A DNA stretch of 64,000 nt from Sporotomaculum syntrophicum (GCF_009932395.1 NZ_LSRS01000001.1:152864-216863); one strand, 5' to 3'; counted from the stretch's first letter, positions 16,062 through 25,390 are shown. Notes: generated by a model not told the origin, from the sequence alone. Translations and numbers: made by a program.

Positions 16062-17375
16062 TTAAGGATACAAACCTAATAGCTGCACCAGTTCTACTGG
16101 GTGTTCCAGTGGAATTACCTGCACTTTTAGTTTATCGGACAGTTCTTTAAGTGTAACATCATCTAAAAACACCTGTTCACCTGCTCGAAGCATTACTCCA
16201 GGAATGAATAACCGCTCGCCTAAATCCAATCCTGCCAAGCCATTTAATAGATCAGTCCCGGTTAGTAAACCAGCCACGGTAACAGTCTTACCAAAATACT
16301 TATTTTCCAAAATATGTAGATCAACCTGCAGACCGGATATCTTGTTTAGCCTAGCCGCTACCGGTGCCAACAATGGTCCCGCAAGGGTTCCGGTGACCAG
16401 TGAGCAATGTATGGGATGCTCTACACATTCCGGCAGCAACCCGGCTAACTGCTTCCATTCATCCATAAAAAGCCTGACCAATCCTACCCCGTTTTCAGTT
16501 TGGGGAAAGTCACAATATTCTTCTGCCGGTGGTATGCGAGCTCCGGCAAGCAGGTAAAACTCATCACTGGCAAAAACGAGCGGGTATTCATATTCGGCCA
16601 TAAAGACCTTTTGCCAGCGCTGCACTTCCCGCACCACTTCCCGGGCTTCCCGTGGGTTATATGTGTTCAAACTAAAGAGCTTCTGGCGGTGAGCAGTTAA
16701 GCCCACTGGAACAACGGCTAAAGAACATACCGCCGGCCAGAGTTCACCGAGATCACCAATGGTGCGGTTTAGTTCCGACCCGTCATTGACGCCCGGACAG
16801 AGCACCACCTGTGTGTGCATCCGGATACCGGCATCGGCCAGAAAACGAAGCTGGTCCATAACTTGCTCGGCCCGGGGATTACCCATCATTTCCCGCCGCA
16901 GGACCGGGTTGGTTGTATGCACTGAAATATATAACGGGCTAAGCCGCATTTGTGCGATACGTTCGAGTTCTGTTGGACCAATGTTGGTCAGGGTAATAAA
17001 ATTACCCTGAGCAAATGAAAGCCTGTAATCATCATCTTTAACATACAGTGATGGGCGCATCTGCCCGGGCATTTGGTCGACAAAGCAAAATATACATTTG
17101 TTACCGCACTGGCGGGTGGGTCCCCAACCGTCGTCCTGGAATACTAGTCCCAGAGTTTCGTCGTAATCCTTTTCGATCTCAAGCAGCCATTGCTCTTCAT
17201 TGTACTTTTGCACCAGAACCTGTAAATATTCGTCAGCAATTAAATAGCGATAATCCAGCATGTCATTAACCTCTTGCCCATTGATTTGCAAAAGCACATC
17301 CCCGGCTTGCAGCCTGAGTTCATCAGCTATGCTGTCGTCGGCTACCGATTTAATTATTAAGCCTCGGTCCCGCAT
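16062..17375 (-). CDS. DUF512 radical SAM protein with PDZ domain
   Basis: A putative Fe-S/SAM enzyme of 437 residues and unknown substrate. It has an N-terminal PDZ-like domain (about 1-60, DELRLQAGDVLLQINGQ). Next comes a degenerate radical SAM core with the cluster motif CGNKCIFC, then a DUF512 domain in the C-terminal half (CSLVTGTLAGPLLAP). The family is conserved in anaerobic Firmicutes directly upstream of der, as here. The ATG at 17375 is used because GAGGGGAGG lies 6 bases upstream of it. Confidence 0.88.
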   Translation of the reverse strand: MRDRGLIIKSVADDSIADELRLQAGDVLLQINGQEVNDMLDYRYLIADEYLQVLVQKYNEEQWLLEIEKDYDETLGLVFQDDGWGPTRQCGNKCIFCFVDQMPGQMRPSLYVKDDDYRLSFAQGNFITLTNIGPTELERIAQMRLSPLYISVHTTNPVLRREMMGNPRAEQVMDQLRFLADAGIRMHTQVVLCPGVNDGSELNRTIGDLGELWPAVCSLAVVPVGLTAHRQKLFSLNTYNPREAREVVREVQRWQKVFMAEYEYPLVFASDEFYLLAGARIPPAEEYCDFPQTENGVGLVRLFMDEWKQLAGLLPECVEHPIHCSLVTGTLAGPLLAPVAARLNKISGLQVDLHILENKYFGKTVTVAGLLTGTDLLNGLAGLDLGERLFIPGVMLRAGEQVFLDDVTLKELSDKLKVQVIPLEHPVELVQLLGLYP

Positions 17376-17473
17376 GGGGACCCTCCCCTCATGTAACATT
17401 CTTGTTACATTATCTGATAGCTGCCATATTTAGTCAAGAAAAAGCTAATTTGCTTTTCTTGAGAAGTATAACA

Positions 17474-17899
17474 CTAAACTATTGGTTTGAGCTCTCGGTA
17501 TATTTTTAATATATGACGATATACCAACATAAGCCCCAAGTATCGTAATCCAGGTATCCTGGTCAATACAACACCGGTTTTCACCAATAAATTTTTACGG
17601 CATTTAATATGTACCAGTTCATAATTATCAACACGCATCAAAGCCAGGAAACTCTTGATCACCCGCCCTATCATATCACCGTTACCCCGGGCCCATAGAG
17701 CGAGGCAGCTGTCACCTTGCTTACTTTGACCTAGATTATAAACCGATGCATCTCCCCTGCCAAGTCCGGTCTGAGCCAATACTTGCTCCAACTCGTTGGA
17801 TGTAGGCGGGCGATGCGCGGGCAGCACCCCGCTGCGAATTGCGGCTGCCAAAGCAGCATAGGGAAACCCTGTATCATTGTAAAAGATTAACTTTTTCAC
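17474..17899 (-). CDS. DUF3189 family protein
   Basis: A 141-residue protein related in its opening (KKLIFYNDTGFPYAALAAAI) to the DUF3189 protein just upstream (MKIIYHCFGGTHSSVTAAA), suggesting a tandem duplication with heavy divergence. The N-terminal beta strand and loop suggest a Rossmann-like fold; no catalytic motif is known. DUF3189 genes occur mainly in spore formers near sporulation genes. It starts 7 bp after the preceding gene, so the two are cotranscribed. Confidence 0.7.
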   Translation of the reverse strand: MKKLIFYNDTGFPYAALAAAIRSGVLPAHRPPTSNELEQVLAQTGLGRGDASVYNLGQSKQGDSCLALWARGNGDMIGRVIKSFLALMRVDNYELVHIKCRKNLLVKTGVVLTRIPGLRYLGLMLVYRHILKIYRELKPIV

Positions 17900-17906
17900 T
17901 TAACAT

Positions 17907-18359
17907 CTATTCCCTCGCCTTAACCCTGCGCACCAGGTTGATAATGCTTGTAAAGGCATTGATAGTGCCCCGGGTAACCAGCGGGCGTCCCGGGTAAATC
18001 CATTTAAACCGGCGCGACATAAAGCCTCCCAGCCGCATACTAAAGTTAATTTTACCCTCCATACTGACCAGTTTAAAATGATGCGGCGGAATATCAAACT
18101 CTCTGGCCAGACCATAGATAATATTTTCCAATAGCTGCGGACAACTTCTGCGCCCGACAAAGTATATGTCGTTACCATTATCATCTATTCCCATTAAAGT
18201 AATATTCCCGTGGTCGTGGTTATCCCTGGCATCAAAAAAAGGGATGGCCAGTAAATCCTCATTCTTGGGTGTTATGCTTGTCGGTAACATACCTAAATGA
18301 CACGCCGCAGCCGTAACTGAGGAGTGAGTACCACCAAAGCAGTGGTAAATGATTTTCAT
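17907..18359 (-). CDS. DUF3189 family protein
   Basis: A 150-residue cytoplasmic protein of unknown function. HCFGGTHSSVTAAACHLG near the N-terminus is the family signature and looks like a phosphate- or nucleotide-binding loop. FFDARDNHDHGN, GRRSCPQLLENI and the basic C-terminal region are also family features. It lies between the YIEGIA capping subunit gene and the shorter DUF3189 gene in one tightly spaced group. Confidence 0.8.
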   Translation of the reverse strand: MKIIYHCFGGTHSSVTAAACHLGMLPTSITPKNEDLLAIPFFDARDNHDHGNITLMGIDDNGNDIYFVGRRSCPQLLENIIYGLAREFDIPPHHFKLVSMEGKINFSMRLGGFMSRRFKWIYPGRPLVTRGTINAFTSIINLVRRVKARE

Positions 18360-18371
18360 ATTTAATCACCC

Positions 18372-18569
18372 TCAATGCCTGACAATAAAGTAGATACCGT
18401 TTTCCAGGTCATGTACCATTGCATCCAAGGTCTTTGCTAAAAACAAAGCAGTTTTTTGCTTTTCCTCCTCGCTATCGGCAATAAATATGGGTACTGCTCC
18501 GGTCACTTTACTTTTATCGGTAGTAATTACAGCCAGTATTTGCTTTGCTTCTTCACCCAATTTACCCAC
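18372..18569 (-). CDS. Capping complex subunit for YIEGIA
   Basis: A 65-residue protein with the pattern of the small partner that accompanies YIEGIA genes (EEAKQILAVITTD, then AVPIFIADSEEEKQ). There is no membrane segment. It lies between the YIEGIA membrane protein gene and the DUF3189 genes in one orientation. The role is inferred only from constant pairing with YIEGIA. Confidence 0.75.
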   Translation of the reverse strand: MGKLGEEAKQILAVITTDKSKVTGAVPIFIADSEEEKQKTALFLAKTLDAMVHDLENGIYFIVRH

Positions 18570-18672
18570 CCCCTTGTTGTGACCTTATCTCCCCTTTGCC
18601 GGCTAGTATAAAAAGTCAAGTTAAGGCAACATATAAGCTTCCCTAACAACAACCGGGCTGTTTGCTCAGACA

Positions 18673-19563
18673 CTAATCGGATGCTATTCTCCCGGCCTGG
18701 GTTTTCAGTGGTTTAACGCTAGCGCTTTCCAGTAACGGTGTTCTTTGCACGGCCATGATCAAAGATGTCATATCTTTTTCAATAGGCATAATATACAAAG
18801 CAACTTCACCGGTATCTGGATTTTTACGTGCCAGCGGGGTAAATTCCGGTATGTCCACTTCCTTTTTACTGCCCATTATCAGAGCTGCGGTGTGAGTGAT
18901 GGCCATGCGCTGTCCCATATCATGCAAAGTAGCCCTGGCATTATCATCTTTAGGCTTAATCATTACGCCCAGTGCCTCTCGCTTAATTTTCTCACGCATT
19001 TCAGGCAAGCCAACCGACATGATATCAACTTCATTGACACATAATAATGAGTTTTTGAAATGTACTTCAGCGGGAATCACCTCGCAGATGTCCCCTATTT
19101 TCTTGCCGGTCATGAAATTTTTACTAAATAATATCAAGATTAGAGCCATTGCTGCGGCACCCCATATACCAGCTAGCACGGCTGCAATACTAGTAATAAA
19201 AGCAGTGCCCATCACCAAGTAATTACGGGCTTCAAAGGTACGGGCTATACCTTCAATATAATCCTTACCCCGTTTTTCGAGCCTTGTTTCCTCCAGGTTT
19301 TCCAGTGTCTGCCTTTCAATATTGCGAATTTCTCGGAACTGCTGAGCAGCCAGAGCCAGAAAGGTAAAGGCAGTAAAATCCTTGTTCATTAACGCGGGGA
19401 CAGCGACAGCACCCAGGGCAGAGGCAATAGCACCCAGAGAAAAATGAGAGATATACCCGTGGGGATAGCCGGGATATTGGCGATAATCCAACTTGAGAAG
19501 CAGCATCCGGGTCAAAATTCCTGCCAGGGTGCCGGCTAAAATTACTGCCATGTATTCTTCCAA
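18673..19563 (-). CDS. YIEGIA domain membrane protein
   Basis: A membrane protein of about 296 residues containing the name-giving sequence DYIEGIARTFEARNYLVMG. Hydrophobic segments lie near the N-terminus, around residues 35-55 and around 115-150, followed by a soluble C-terminal domain. The family is confined to spore formers and is usually next to spoIIP or other sporulation genes, as here; its biochemical role is unknown. TTG at 19563 is the preferred start because GAGGTGAG lies about 7 bases upstream; an ATG at 19551 is also possible. Confidence 0.8.
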   Translation of the reverse strand: MEEYMAVILAGTLAGILTRMLLLKLDYRQYPGYPHGYISHFSLGAIASALGAVAVPALMNKDFTAFTFLALAAQQFREIRNIERQTLENLEETRLEKRGKDYIEGIARTFEARNYLVMGTAFITSIAAVLAGIWGAAAMALILILFSKNFMTGKKIGDICEVIPAEVHFKNSLLCVNEVDIMSVGLPEMREKIKREALGVMIKPKDDNARATLHDMGQRMAITHTAALIMGSKKEVDIPEFTPLARKNPDTGEVALYIMPIEKDMTSLIMAVQRTPLLESASVKPLKTQAGRIASD

Positions 19564-19630
19564 ACCGGATCTCACCTCACGCAAATTTAAAATGAATTTG
19601 TGCCCTATTTACGGGTGCGTTCTAACAGCA

Positions 19631-19670
19631 ATTGAGCGTATCATTTTGGTAAAAGCATGATACGCCCAAT
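19631..19670. other. Strong hairpin between spoIIP and the YIEGIA gene
   Basis: ATTGaGCGTATCAT (19631-19644) and ATGATACGCcCAAT (19657-19670) are complementary over 13 of 14 positions around a 12-base loop. No T-run follows on the minus strand, so it is not a standard terminator. It may be an operator or an mRNA processing/stability element between spoIIP and YIEGIA. Confidence 0.55.
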
Positions 19671-19708
19671 TTGATATTTGCACCACTTACAAAGCCGCTA
19701 ATCGTTTC

Positions 19709-20914
19709 TTATGCATCATTGTCGTCTTCATCACCTTTTTTATTTAAACGTTTTTTCATCGGTGCCATAAACCCGGCAAATTCTCTGCCCCAGTATCCGC
19801 TCAACCGTTTACGAGCGTTTTGCCAGCTGCCGGAACTAATCAGCAAAAAGGCGCCTCCGCCCAATACAGCAATACCGATTATCCAAACCAATGTTCTCCA
19901 GCCCGCCGATGAGTCTGCACCCGGGCTAGTGAACCCACCGGGAGTTTGAGCGACACCGCCTAAACCTAGCAGGCCGGGCAAAGCATCGGCAAACAGGGTT
20001 GCGCCATTTTCGGCTGCTTCTTTGGAATTAGTATGGGTGCCAACTTCAACCAGCATAGCTGTGGACATCAAATCCTGGTTGTAATTCCCTTTGGCAATAA
20101 AGATTTCTTTAACTAGACCCGGGTGCACTTTATTAACATAAGCCATCATTCTTTTAGCAAATTCCATGTTGGACTGCATTTTAGGGTTTTGTCTGCCCAC
20201 GACCAGACGAACCTGGGTGGCTTCTTTGCCGTCAATATTTTTACTATAGTAATTGGGATCGGGTATACCATCCCGGTGTACATCTATTACAGCTACAGGG
20301 TTCTTCTTCATTAAATCCGCAACAGTGCGCCGGGAGCGATAATAAGCGTTGGTATCCCGGGGCTCGTGTGGTGTTTTATCATGTAACACATTTATACCCT
20401 TTTTCTTTAACTCTGCAGCCATGGCGTCTCCAACATCAAATATACCGCCATTATATGGTTTACTTTCAGTACCGTCAGTGGGCACATAGGATTCTGCGCT
20501 GTGGGTATGATACAAGGCTACCGGTCTTTGTTTCCAGTCCTGCCCGCCGGCTACAGGCACAGTAATATCTTCGTACTCGTCTATATAGCCAACCAGTTCC
20601 CGGTCCATACCGGTAAACTCAGCTTGCGCATTAAAACCGTCTATTGTTTTTATTCTATAGTGCCGCCCGCTGTCGGTGATTAATTCATCTCCTATTGAAA
20701 CAGTCCGGGACATTTGGCTGAGCAGTTTATTGCCGTTGTCGGTTATTTTATATACCTGCCCGTCCCGGTGATCGGCCTCCAAGGTGCTGTTCAAAAGATT
20801 GCTTGGCGACCAAACCGGGGTTGTGGTTCTGAAGAATGCGAAATAGCCCAGTACCGAGACACATAGCACTAAAAGACTCGCTCCAAGAGCCATTGTGAGC
20901 TGCTTTTTATTCAC
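19709..20914 (-). CDS. spoIIP: Stage II sporulation protein P
   Basis: Peptidoglycan amidase/endopeptidase of the SpoIID-SpoIIM-SpoIIP engulfment complex. The 401-residue protein has an N-terminal signal anchor (about 8-30) and the SpoIIP catalytic domain with VALYHTHSAESYVP (metal-binding histidine), VIDVHRDGIP and ATMLVEVGTHTN-like sequence (here AMLVEVGTHTNS). A second membrane segment lies near the C-terminus (WRTLVWIIGIAVLGG). A basic tail follows. spoIIM is also in this window at 55426. It overlaps the upstream DUF1614 gene by one base. Confidence 0.95.
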   Translation of the reverse strand: MNKKQLTMALGASLLVLCVSVLGYFAFFRTTTPVWSPSNLLNSTLEADHRDGQVYKITDNGNKLLSQMSRTVSIGDELITDSGRHYRIKTIDGFNAQAEFTGMDRELVGYIDEYEDITVPVAGGQDWKQRPVALYHTHSAESYVPTDGTESKPYNGGIFDVGDAMAAELKKKGINVLHDKTPHEPRDTNAYYRSRRTVADLMKKNPVAVIDVHRDGIPDPNYYSKNIDGKEATQVRLVVGRQNPKMQSNMEFAKRMMAYVNKVHPGLVKEIFIAKGNYNQDLMSTAMLVEVGTHTNSKEAAENGATLFADALPGLLGLGGVAQTPGGFTSPGADSSAGWRTLVWIIGIAVLGGGAFLLISSGSWQNARKRLSGYWGREFAGFMAPMKKRLNKKGDEDDNDA

Positions 20915-21654
20915 TATTGCTCCTCCTCCCTGCTATCTGCACGCTCGGGTTTTTCTTCAATAGTGCCCGGCTTGCGTAACGCTTCCACTAATTCGTCATC
21001 CCTGCCCCGGGTGGATGGTCCACCCTGCAGCCGTTCTCTGGTCTCACCAATTATTTCCGCCAGCAGAACAGCCAAAATCCCGGCCAGTACAATACCGTCA
21101 AAAGCACCGGCCCCACCTATGGCTACCGTACCGGCCGGTGCACCGGTATAATACAGTTGGATCCAATAAGCAATGTCCACCAGCACTAATCCCAGTGTAG
21201 CAGCAATAAAAGCACTGCGACGGGAGCGACCTGCGATATAAGCCACTAAGCCACCAATGACAGGATAGACCCACAGGGCATCCAGGAAGCCAAAAAAGCG
21301 CCCGCCTGGCTCAACATCACCCCGGGACATAAGGTTGCCAAACCAGAATATTACAGCACCGGTAATTAGGGCAGCGATTAACGCACGGCCCCATTCCTTG
21401 GATGTGCCTGCCCGACTTAACAGGTAAACGGCTACGCCCAACGGCACCAGTGCTCCTCCAAGATTTAAAGATACATCATAGCGACCGGTACTCAGGGGTA
21501 TATCAATAAAACTCCCCACAGCCATCAGGGCTAGAATCCCCAAAGCGGCCCGGTCCGAAAGCTTCATTCTGTCAAGCACGCGTTGGGCCAGGCCAAAATA
21601 AATTAATATAGAAACAATAATTAGCACAATGATGCCGATGGGTAATTGAGTCAT
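20914..21654 (-). CDS. DUF1614 polytopic membrane protein
   Basis: A 246-residue protein with about seven hydrophobic segments, a conserved small-residue loop (GAPAGTVAIGGAGAFDG) and a charged cytoplasmic C-tail. DUF1614 is of unknown function. It precedes spoIIP with a one-base overlap of stop and start, implying one transcript and a possible sporulation link. Confidence 0.75.
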   Translation of the reverse strand: MTQLPIGIIVLIIVSILIYFGLAQRVLDRMKLSDRAALGILALMAVGSFIDIPLSTGRYDVSLNLGGALVPLGVAVYLLSRAGTSKEWGRALIAALITGAVIFWFGNLMSRGDVEPGGRFFGFLDALWVYPVIGGLVAYIAGRSRRSAFIAATLGLVLVDIAYWIQLYYTGAPAGTVAIGGAGAFDGIVLAGILAVLLAEIIGETRERLQGGPSTRGRDDELVEALRKPGTIEEKPERADSREEEQ

Positions 21655-21767
21655 TGCGCACCCTCCTTAAAAGAATTACTTTTATTTGTAAAACTATGTT
21701 TCCCCCGAAAAAAGGATAATATGTGCCCTTAGTAAGTTTGCCGGCGGATGTGTGCATGTTTGTGCGG

Positions 21768-21826
21768 ACAAGAAAAGCGCGCCCATTCGGTGCCCTCTGC
21801 GTGCACTTTTCAGTCTTTTAATCCTT
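21768..21826 (+). repeat. Intergenic repeat, copy 2 of 4
   Basis: Reads ACAAGAAAAGCGCGC, CCATTCGGTGCCCTCTGC, GTGCACTTTTCAGTCTTTTA, closely matching copy 1. It lies 15 bp past the T-run of the ispH-rpsA terminator, in the same relation to its gene as copy 1. Confidence 0.8.
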
Positions 21827-21837
21827 AGCTCCTGAAG

Positions 21838-21866
21838 TTAAAAAAAAAGAGGCTGTAATAGCCTCT
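21838..21866 (-). terminator. Terminator of the aromatic/cmk/ispH-rpsA operon
   Basis: On the minus strand AGAGGCT (21866-21860) pairs with AGCCTCT (21854-21848) and is followed by at least eight T. Confidence 0.9.
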
Positions 21867-21920
21867 ATACCCTAGTTTTATAAAGAAATTTCCTTGCACA
21901 GCTTAGCCTGCCAAGAATAC

Positions 21921-24005
21921 TTATTCCTGTTTCTCAAAAATGTCTCCCACTAAGTCACCAATAGTAACAGTACCGCCATCATTAGCAGGCTGTACTTCTT
22001 GTTTTTTTGGCTGATTTTCCCTGGGAATGGGCTTGCTTGGTCTTTCATGGTCAACTTCTCTAATGGAAAGGCGGATACGTTTTTCTTCGGATGCCACGCT
22101 GAGCACTTTTACCCGAATTTCTTCCCCTTCCTGCACAACTTCATCGGGAGTAGCCACATGCCGGTCGGCTAAATGGGAAATGTGCACCAAGCCTTCCACA
22201 CCAGGTTCCAACTGCACAAAGGCACCAAAAGGAGCAAGGCGCACTACCTTGGCATTGATTATACTGCCCACCGGGTATTTCTCGGCAACATTATCCCAGG
22301 GATTAGCCAGCACTTGCTTTAAGCCCAAGGATACCTTTTCATTCTCCCTGTCTACCCGGAGTACTTTAACGTCCAACTCATCACCCACCTGAACCACTTC
22401 AGAGGGATGATTGATACGATACCAGGCCATTTCGGATATGTGCAGCAGGCCATCGACTCCTCCGATATCCACAAAAGCACCGAAGTTAGTCAAACGGCGG
22501 ACAATACCCCTAATCACCTGGCCTTCTTCCAGGTTGGCCAGTAAATTTTCACGATTACGTGCATACTCTTCTTCCAGAACAGCCTTACGGGAAAGAATAA
22601 CCTTCCTTCTGGCCCGGTTAAGCTCAATAACTTTGGCTTCTATATCCATGTTCAAATACTTGCTCAGATCCTCAACGTAACCCCTATCCACTAGTGAGGC
22701 AGGCAGGAATGCCCGTACACCGACATCTACCAGTAAACCGCCTTTGACTACTTCGCGTACAGTTCCAGAAACCACTTGGCCTTCGTTCATGTTTTCTTCC
22801 AAACGTGCCCAGGCTTCTTCAGCATCAGCCTTTTCCTTGGAGAGAATTACCCGTCCTTCATTGTCTTCCGATTTTAAAACATATACTTTTATTTCATCAC
22901 CCACTTTTACTATATCCTGTGGGGAATCTACATTAAAATTAGATAATTCTCTAATTGGAACAACACCTTCCGACTTGGCACCAACATCAACCAGCACCTC
23001 TTCCTGGTTGACCTGGACCACTACGCCGGTTACGATATCACCGTTTCTGAGGTTCTTTACCTCAACGGCATCTTCCATTTCTTGGTTCATGTCTTCCTGC
23101 GGTTCGGATTCAGCTTCAGGCTGTTGTTCCTCAACCTGTGTTTCCATTGTTTCTTCATTGACATTTTCTTCAAAATCCATCATTCGACAACAAACCTCCT
23201 CTATAATCCAGCCGGGTGTAGATGCGCCTGCCGTAACCCCGACTGAACGGAGTCCTTTAAGCCAAGCAAAATCTATTTCTTCGGCTGTTTCTACCTGATA
23301 CACCGGTTTTCCGGCAGTACGGCAAATTTGAGCCAGCTTTGCAGTATTGGCGCTTGTCTTACCTCCCAGCACCAGTACGGCGTCCACCTCTTGCGCAAGT
23401 TCCATTGCCTCCCTCTGCCTCTCAGCAGTGGCCAGGCATATGGTATTGTAAACTTGCACTCGGCTTCCGTTTTTCTTTAAAACGCTGATCACCTGTTCAA
23501 AATTATCCTGCCGCTGGGTTGTTTGTGCAACAACACCTAGCTTAGGAAATTTATCCAGCTTCTCAGCTTGACCGGCATCGGCTACCACCAAAGCCCTGCC
23601 GTCGGACCAGCCAATGATACCTTGTACCTCCGGGTGTAGTGGGTCACCCACCACCACCACGGGTATATCTTGCTTAACCAAGTCATTGACCGTGTTCTGG
23701 ACCTTGCGCACAAACGGACAGGTGGCATCCACCAGGTTAAGCCCTTTTTGCTCGGCACGCTGGTATACACAGGGTACCACACCATGAGAGCGGATAATCA
23801 CAGTTCCCGGGCCGGTAATTTCATCTAGATCGTTAACCACATTTATCCCTTCGCGGGCCAGCGCCCCAATAACTTGGTCATTATGAATGAGCGGACCCAG
23901 TGTATATACCGGTCCATCTCGATCATGCAGGCATTTGCGGGCCATTTCCACAGCCCTTTTCACGCCAAAGCAAAAACCGGCTTTAGCGGCAACTTTAACC
24001 TTCAT
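21921..24005 (-). CDS. ispH-rpsA: IspH-ribosomal protein S1 fusion
   Basis: A fusion of two functions in about 694 residues. Residues 1 to about 280 are IspH, the 4Fe-4S enzyme that makes IPP/DMAPP in the last MEP-pathway step; its three cluster cysteines are seen in AGFCFGV, DATCPFV and NTICLAT. An acidic linker of about 35 residues follows. Then come four S1 RNA-binding repeats (from about residue 315; for example GDIVTGVVVQVNQEEVLVD and FGAFVDIGGVDGLLHISE). Such fusions are known in clostridia. Last in the cmk-plsC-ispH order, a conserved arrangement. Start ATG 24005 or GTG 24014; both have weak sites. Confidence 0.95.
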   Translation of the reverse strand: MKVKVAAKAGFCFGVKRAVEMARKCLHDRDGPVYTLGPLIHNDQVIGALAREGINVVNDLDEITGPGTVIIRSHGVVPCVYQRAEQKGLNLVDATCPFVRKVQNTVNDLVKQDIPVVVVGDPLHPEVQGIIGWSDGRALVVADAGQAEKLDKFPKLGVVAQTTQRQDNFEQVISVLKKNGSRVQVYNTICLATAERQREAMELAQEVDAVLVLGGKTSANTAKLAQICRTAGKPVYQVETAEEIDFAWLKGLRSVGVTAGASTPGWIIEEVCCRMMDFEENVNEETMETQVEEQQPEAESEPQEDMNQEMEDAVEVKNLRNGDIVTGVVVQVNQEEVLVDVGAKSEGVVPIRELSNFNVDSPQDIVKVGDEIKVYVLKSEDNEGRVILSKEKADAEEAWARLEENMNEGQVVSGTVREVVKGGLLVDVGVRAFLPASLVDRGYVEDLSKYLNMDIEAKVIELNRARRKVILSRKAVLEEEYARNRENLLANLEEGQVIRGIVRRLTNFGAFVDIGGVDGLLHISEMAWYRINHPSEVVQVGDELDVKVLRVDRENEKVSLGLKQVLANPWDNVAEKYPVGSIINAKVVRLAPFGAFVQLEPGVEGLVHISHLADRHVATPDEVVQEGEEIRVKVLSVASEEKRIRLSIREVDHERPSKPIPRENQPKKQEVQPANDGGTVTIGDLVGDIFEKQE

Positions 24006-24053
24006 CAACTTCACCGCAACTTTACCTAAATATAGATTACTGACTTCCCAACG

Positions 24054-24644
24054 CTATTTATCGATAATATCCAGCAAACGGCTTATTTCCGTTATCAACT
24101 CCCGGCTAATATGTTCCATTTCCTCTTTGGATATCTTCCGCCGTTTGGGTGTAGTTAAATTCATCGGCCTACCGACATTTACTTTAACCTGACTCCAGAA
24201 CCCCTTAGTACCGCTAAGAGCCACAGGCAATAATGGCACACCCCCTTTTAAGGCTAACATGGCAGCACCTAAATGGGGGTTTAACATTTCACTGGTTTGG
24301 CTACGGGTACCCTCCGGGAAAATGCCGACCACTTTTCCATCGTTAAGCAAGTCCAATGCCCGGCGTATTGATGAAGGTTTGATACCCTCACGATCTACTG
24401 GAAATGTACCAAGTTTTTTAATAATAAAGCTAAGCACTGGAATTTTAAATAACTCTGCCTTGCCCATATAAGAGATTCTTCTATTTAATATACAACCTAC
24501 CACAACCGGATCCAGATAGCTGATATGATTGGATACCACTATTATGCCCTGATTAGCAGGCAACTTGGGGTCGCCGATAATTTTTAAACGACGCACCAGT
24601 TTAAGGTATACCAGGCAAATTGCCTTACTAACACTATAGAACAT
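24054..24644 (-). CDS. plsC: 1-acyl-sn-glycerol-3-phosphate acyltransferase
   Basis: Adds the second acyl chain to form phosphatidic acid at the membrane. The 196-residue protein has the catalytic NHISYLD (HX4D, about residues 40-46), the substrate motif FPEGTRS (about 115-121) and the N-terminal hydrophobic region of the family. Its start overlaps the cmk stop by one base, so translation is coupled; cmk-plsC pairing is common in Firmicutes. Confidence 0.94.
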   Translation of the reverse strand: MFYSVSKAICLVYLKLVRRLKIIGDPKLPANQGIIVVSNHISYLDPVVVGCILNRRISYMGKAELFKIPVLSFIIKKLGTFPVDREGIKPSSIRRALDLLNDGKVVGIFPEGTRSQTSEMLNPHLGAAMLALKGGVPLLPVALSGTKGFWSQVKVNVGRPMNLTTPKRRKISKEEMEHISRELITEISRLLDIIDK

Positions 24645-25321
24645 TAACCGGACCTCCCGGAAACCCGGCTTGTGATTATATCAACCACCTGATCAACAGT
24701 CATACCGGTACAATCAATTATTTCAGCGTCGGGGGCCGGCTTCAGTGGTGCTACTGCCCGCTGTGCATCAATATAATCACGCTCGGCCATATCTGCAAGC
24801 ACTTCTTCAAGAGTCACTGTAAAGCCACGCTGTAAAAGCTCGGCATAACGGCGCCGGGCCCGCTCTTCCACTGAAGCAGTAAGAAAATATTTCATCTCCG
24901 CATCAGGCAGCACCGTGGTGCCGATATCCCGACCCTCCATAACCACGCCGCCCCCGGCAGCCATATCCTTCTGCAACTGCATCATTCTTTGCCTGACACC
25001 AGGAATTTGTGAAACCTGTGATACACACCGGGAAACTAATGGGGTCCTAATTTGGAATGAAACGTCCACACCATTTAGAACTATACGGGTATTGCCTTTT
25101 TCATCAACCCGCAGAACTAATCCCACACTTTCAGCTAAACGGGTTAGGCTTGTTTCATCCCTCATATCTATTTTATCCATTAAGGCCTGTAATGTTACAG
25201 CCCGATACATAGCCCCTGTATCTATATAAACGTATCCCAACTTTTCCGCCACTAATTTAGCAACCGTGCTTTTACCGGCACCGGCAGGGCCATCAATGGC
25301 AATCTTAAGCAAACGCCCCAT
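24644..25321 (-). CDS. cmk: Cytidylate kinase
   Basis: Phosphorylates CMP and dCMP. The 225-residue protein has the P-loop IDGPAGAGKSTVAK near the N-terminus, DTGAMYRA, and VMEGRDIGTTVLPDA in the NMP-binding part, all standard. The ATG at 25321 follows GGAGAGGA by 5 bases and gives the normal family length. It is separated from aroA by about 110 bp containing the aroA terminator. Confidence 0.96.
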   Translation of the reverse strand: MGRLLKIAIDGPAGAGKSTVAKLVAEKLGYVYIDTGAMYRAVTLQALMDKIDMRDETSLTRLAESVGLVLRVDEKGNTRIVLNGVDVSFQIRTPLVSRCVSQVSQIPGVRQRMMQLQKDMAAGGGVVMEGRDIGTTVLPDAEMKYFLTASVEERARRRYAELLQRGFTVTLEEVLADMAERDYIDAQRAVAPLKPAPDAEIIDCTGMTVDQVVDIITSRVSGRSG

Positions 25322-25390
25322 TGTGTTCCTCTCCAAAGAAAACAATACTCCAGTTATTTTCGACATGCTACTGGAATATCCTCTTTAAGA

